Below are positions 63,316 to 64,000 of a DNA stretch of 64,000 nt, piece by piece (the stretch's first letter is position 1; each line of letters opens with the position of its first letter). The notes under the pieces were generated by a model. That model searched no databases. It was not told the origin of the DNA and saw only the letters and a list, made by a program, of their open reading frames with translations. This DNA comes from Shimia sp. R10_1. GTDB taxonomy: Bacteria > Pseudomonadota > Alphaproteobacteria > Rhodobacterales > Rhodobacteraceae. Where the stretch lies: NCBI RefSeq assembly GCF_017744095.1, contig NZ_JAGHQX010000005.1, positions 124,001 through 188,000 of the forward strand. Direction: 5' to 3'. The position numbers and the translations under genes are program-made.

Positions 63316-64000
63316 ATGAAAAAGCTACTTGCGACATCGGCCCTTGTTTTGGCCGGAATGACGGTCAGTGCGGCGGCGGATGTGAGCGCGTGCCTGATCA
63401 CCAAAACAGACACCAATCCGTTCTTTGTGAAGATGCGCGAAGGCGCGACGGCAAAGGCCGAAGAGCTGGGCATCACGCTCAACAGCTATGCTGGTAAGGT
63501 GGATGGTGATCACGAAACTCAGGTAGCGGCGATTGAGACCTGCATTGCCAATGGCGCGAAAGGTATTTTGCTGACCGCCTCTGACACCAGCTCGATTGTG
63601 CCAGCGGTGCAGCAGGCGCGGGATGCGGGCCTTTTGGTGATTGCACTCGACACGCCGCTGGAGCCGATTGACTCTGCGGATATGACCTTTGCCACTGACA
63701 ATTTCCTGGCTGGAGAGCTGATCGGCAAATGGGCGGCAGCGGCGCTCGGCGCTGAGGCGGCCAACGCAAAGATTGCGATGCTCGATCTGGCGGTGAGCCA
63801 GCCCACTGTGGGTGTTTTGCGCGATCAGGGCTTCCTGAAAGGCTTTGGCATTGAGCTGGGCGACCCCGGCAAATGGGGCGATGAGACCGATCCGCGCATC
63901 GTGGGCAATGACATCACCGCTGGCAACGAGGAAGGTGGCCGCCGCGCCATGGAGAACCTGCTGGCCAAAGATCCGATGATCAATGTGGTCTATACCATCA
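63316..64000 (+). CDS. frcB: FrcB-like sugar ABC transporter substrate-binding protein (3' end beyond the window)
   Basis: 228 codons are visible and the gene runs off the end. A signal peptide ([20 protein letters not shown], cleaved near AAA-DV) precedes a periplasmic-binding-protein type 1 domain: [19 protein letters not shown] and [20 protein letters not shown] fit the fructose-binding FrcB of rhizobia and roseobacters. GGGAGG lies 5 bases before the ATG. FrcC/FrcA and a kinase are expected downstream. Confidence 0.9.
   Translation, partial: MKKLLATSALVLAGMTVSAAADVSACLITKTDTNPFFVKMREGATAKAEELGITLNSYAGKVDGDHETQVAAIETCIANGAKGILLTASDTSSIVPAVQQARDAGLLVIALDTPLEPIDSADMTFATDNFLAGELIGKWAAAALGAEAANAKIAMLDLAVSQPTVGVLRDQGFLKGFGIELGDPGKWGDETDPRIVGNDITAGNEEGGRRAMENLLAKDPMINVVYTI

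Overview
The window reads as a chromosomal stretch of a marine alphaproteobacterium of the Rhodobacterales (Roseobacter group). This rests on gene content and order rather than on any database search: DUF4170, TIGR02186, DUF2125 and UPF0262 proteins, the order UPF0262 / LMW phosphatase / infA / maf / RNase G / yacG / tRNA-Phe, and the lpxK-waaA-DUF4170-cysQ-pmbA block. Most genes are tightly packed, with 4-base start/stop overlaps and GC-rich codon use.

Layout. 0-6.6 kb (minus strand): lipid A/Kdo genes with cysQ, pmbA, a TIGR02186 membrane protein and a TauE/SafE exporter. 6.7-11.8 kb (minus): a BMP-type nucleoside ABC importer with an embedded NTF2-like gene. 11.9-13.5 kb (minus): rimI, tsaB and a NifU-type Fe-S protein. 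14.0-21.8 kb (plus): a large zinc-ribbon/cyclase/ATPase/TPR signalling protein, then a four-gene redox cluster (acetoacetate-decarboxylase-like, dehydrogenase small subunit, GMC flavoenzyme with a cubane-type Cys motif, VioB/RebD-like ferritin-fold protein). 21.9-23.8 kb (minus): rpsJ-rplC-rplD-rplW, cut off by a strong bidirectional terminator where L2 would usually follow. 24-30.6 kb: stress protein, aminotransferase, DUF2125, two SDRs, an enoyl-CoA hydratase, UPF0262 and LMW phosphatase. 30.7-32.4 kb: a TPR-sulfotransferase that interrupts the conserved block. 32.5-34.8 kb: infA-maf-rng-yacG-tRNA-Phe.

34,765-49,108 is an integrated genomic island. Its ends are a 51-bp exact direct repeat of the tRNA-Phe 3' part, and it carries a tyrosine integrase and a serine-recombinase-like protein that lacks the catalytic serine. 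Other genes are a possible replication protein, an XRE regulator, and a membrane/coiled-coil protein. Its main cargo is a cobalamin-riboswitch-controlled operon: a CbiX-like/ferredoxin fusion followed by a complete Opp/Nik-type ABC importer, most simply read as import of cobalt, a cobalt chelate or a corrinoid precursor. An IS3-family element lies just outside the right end.

50.4-61.8 kb: a hybrid histidine kinase, a small secreted sulfite-oxidase-fold protein and a LuxR-type regulator, next to an exopolysaccharide locus. The locus runs alg44-like, alg8-like and algD-like, followed by a large secreted RTX calcium-binding protein. Together they suggest a poly-mannuronate-type polymer made with a calcium-binding partner, but without the usual alginate export and modification genes in view. 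61.9-64 kb: a ROK repressor divergent from a FrcB-like sugar-binding protein that runs off the window end.
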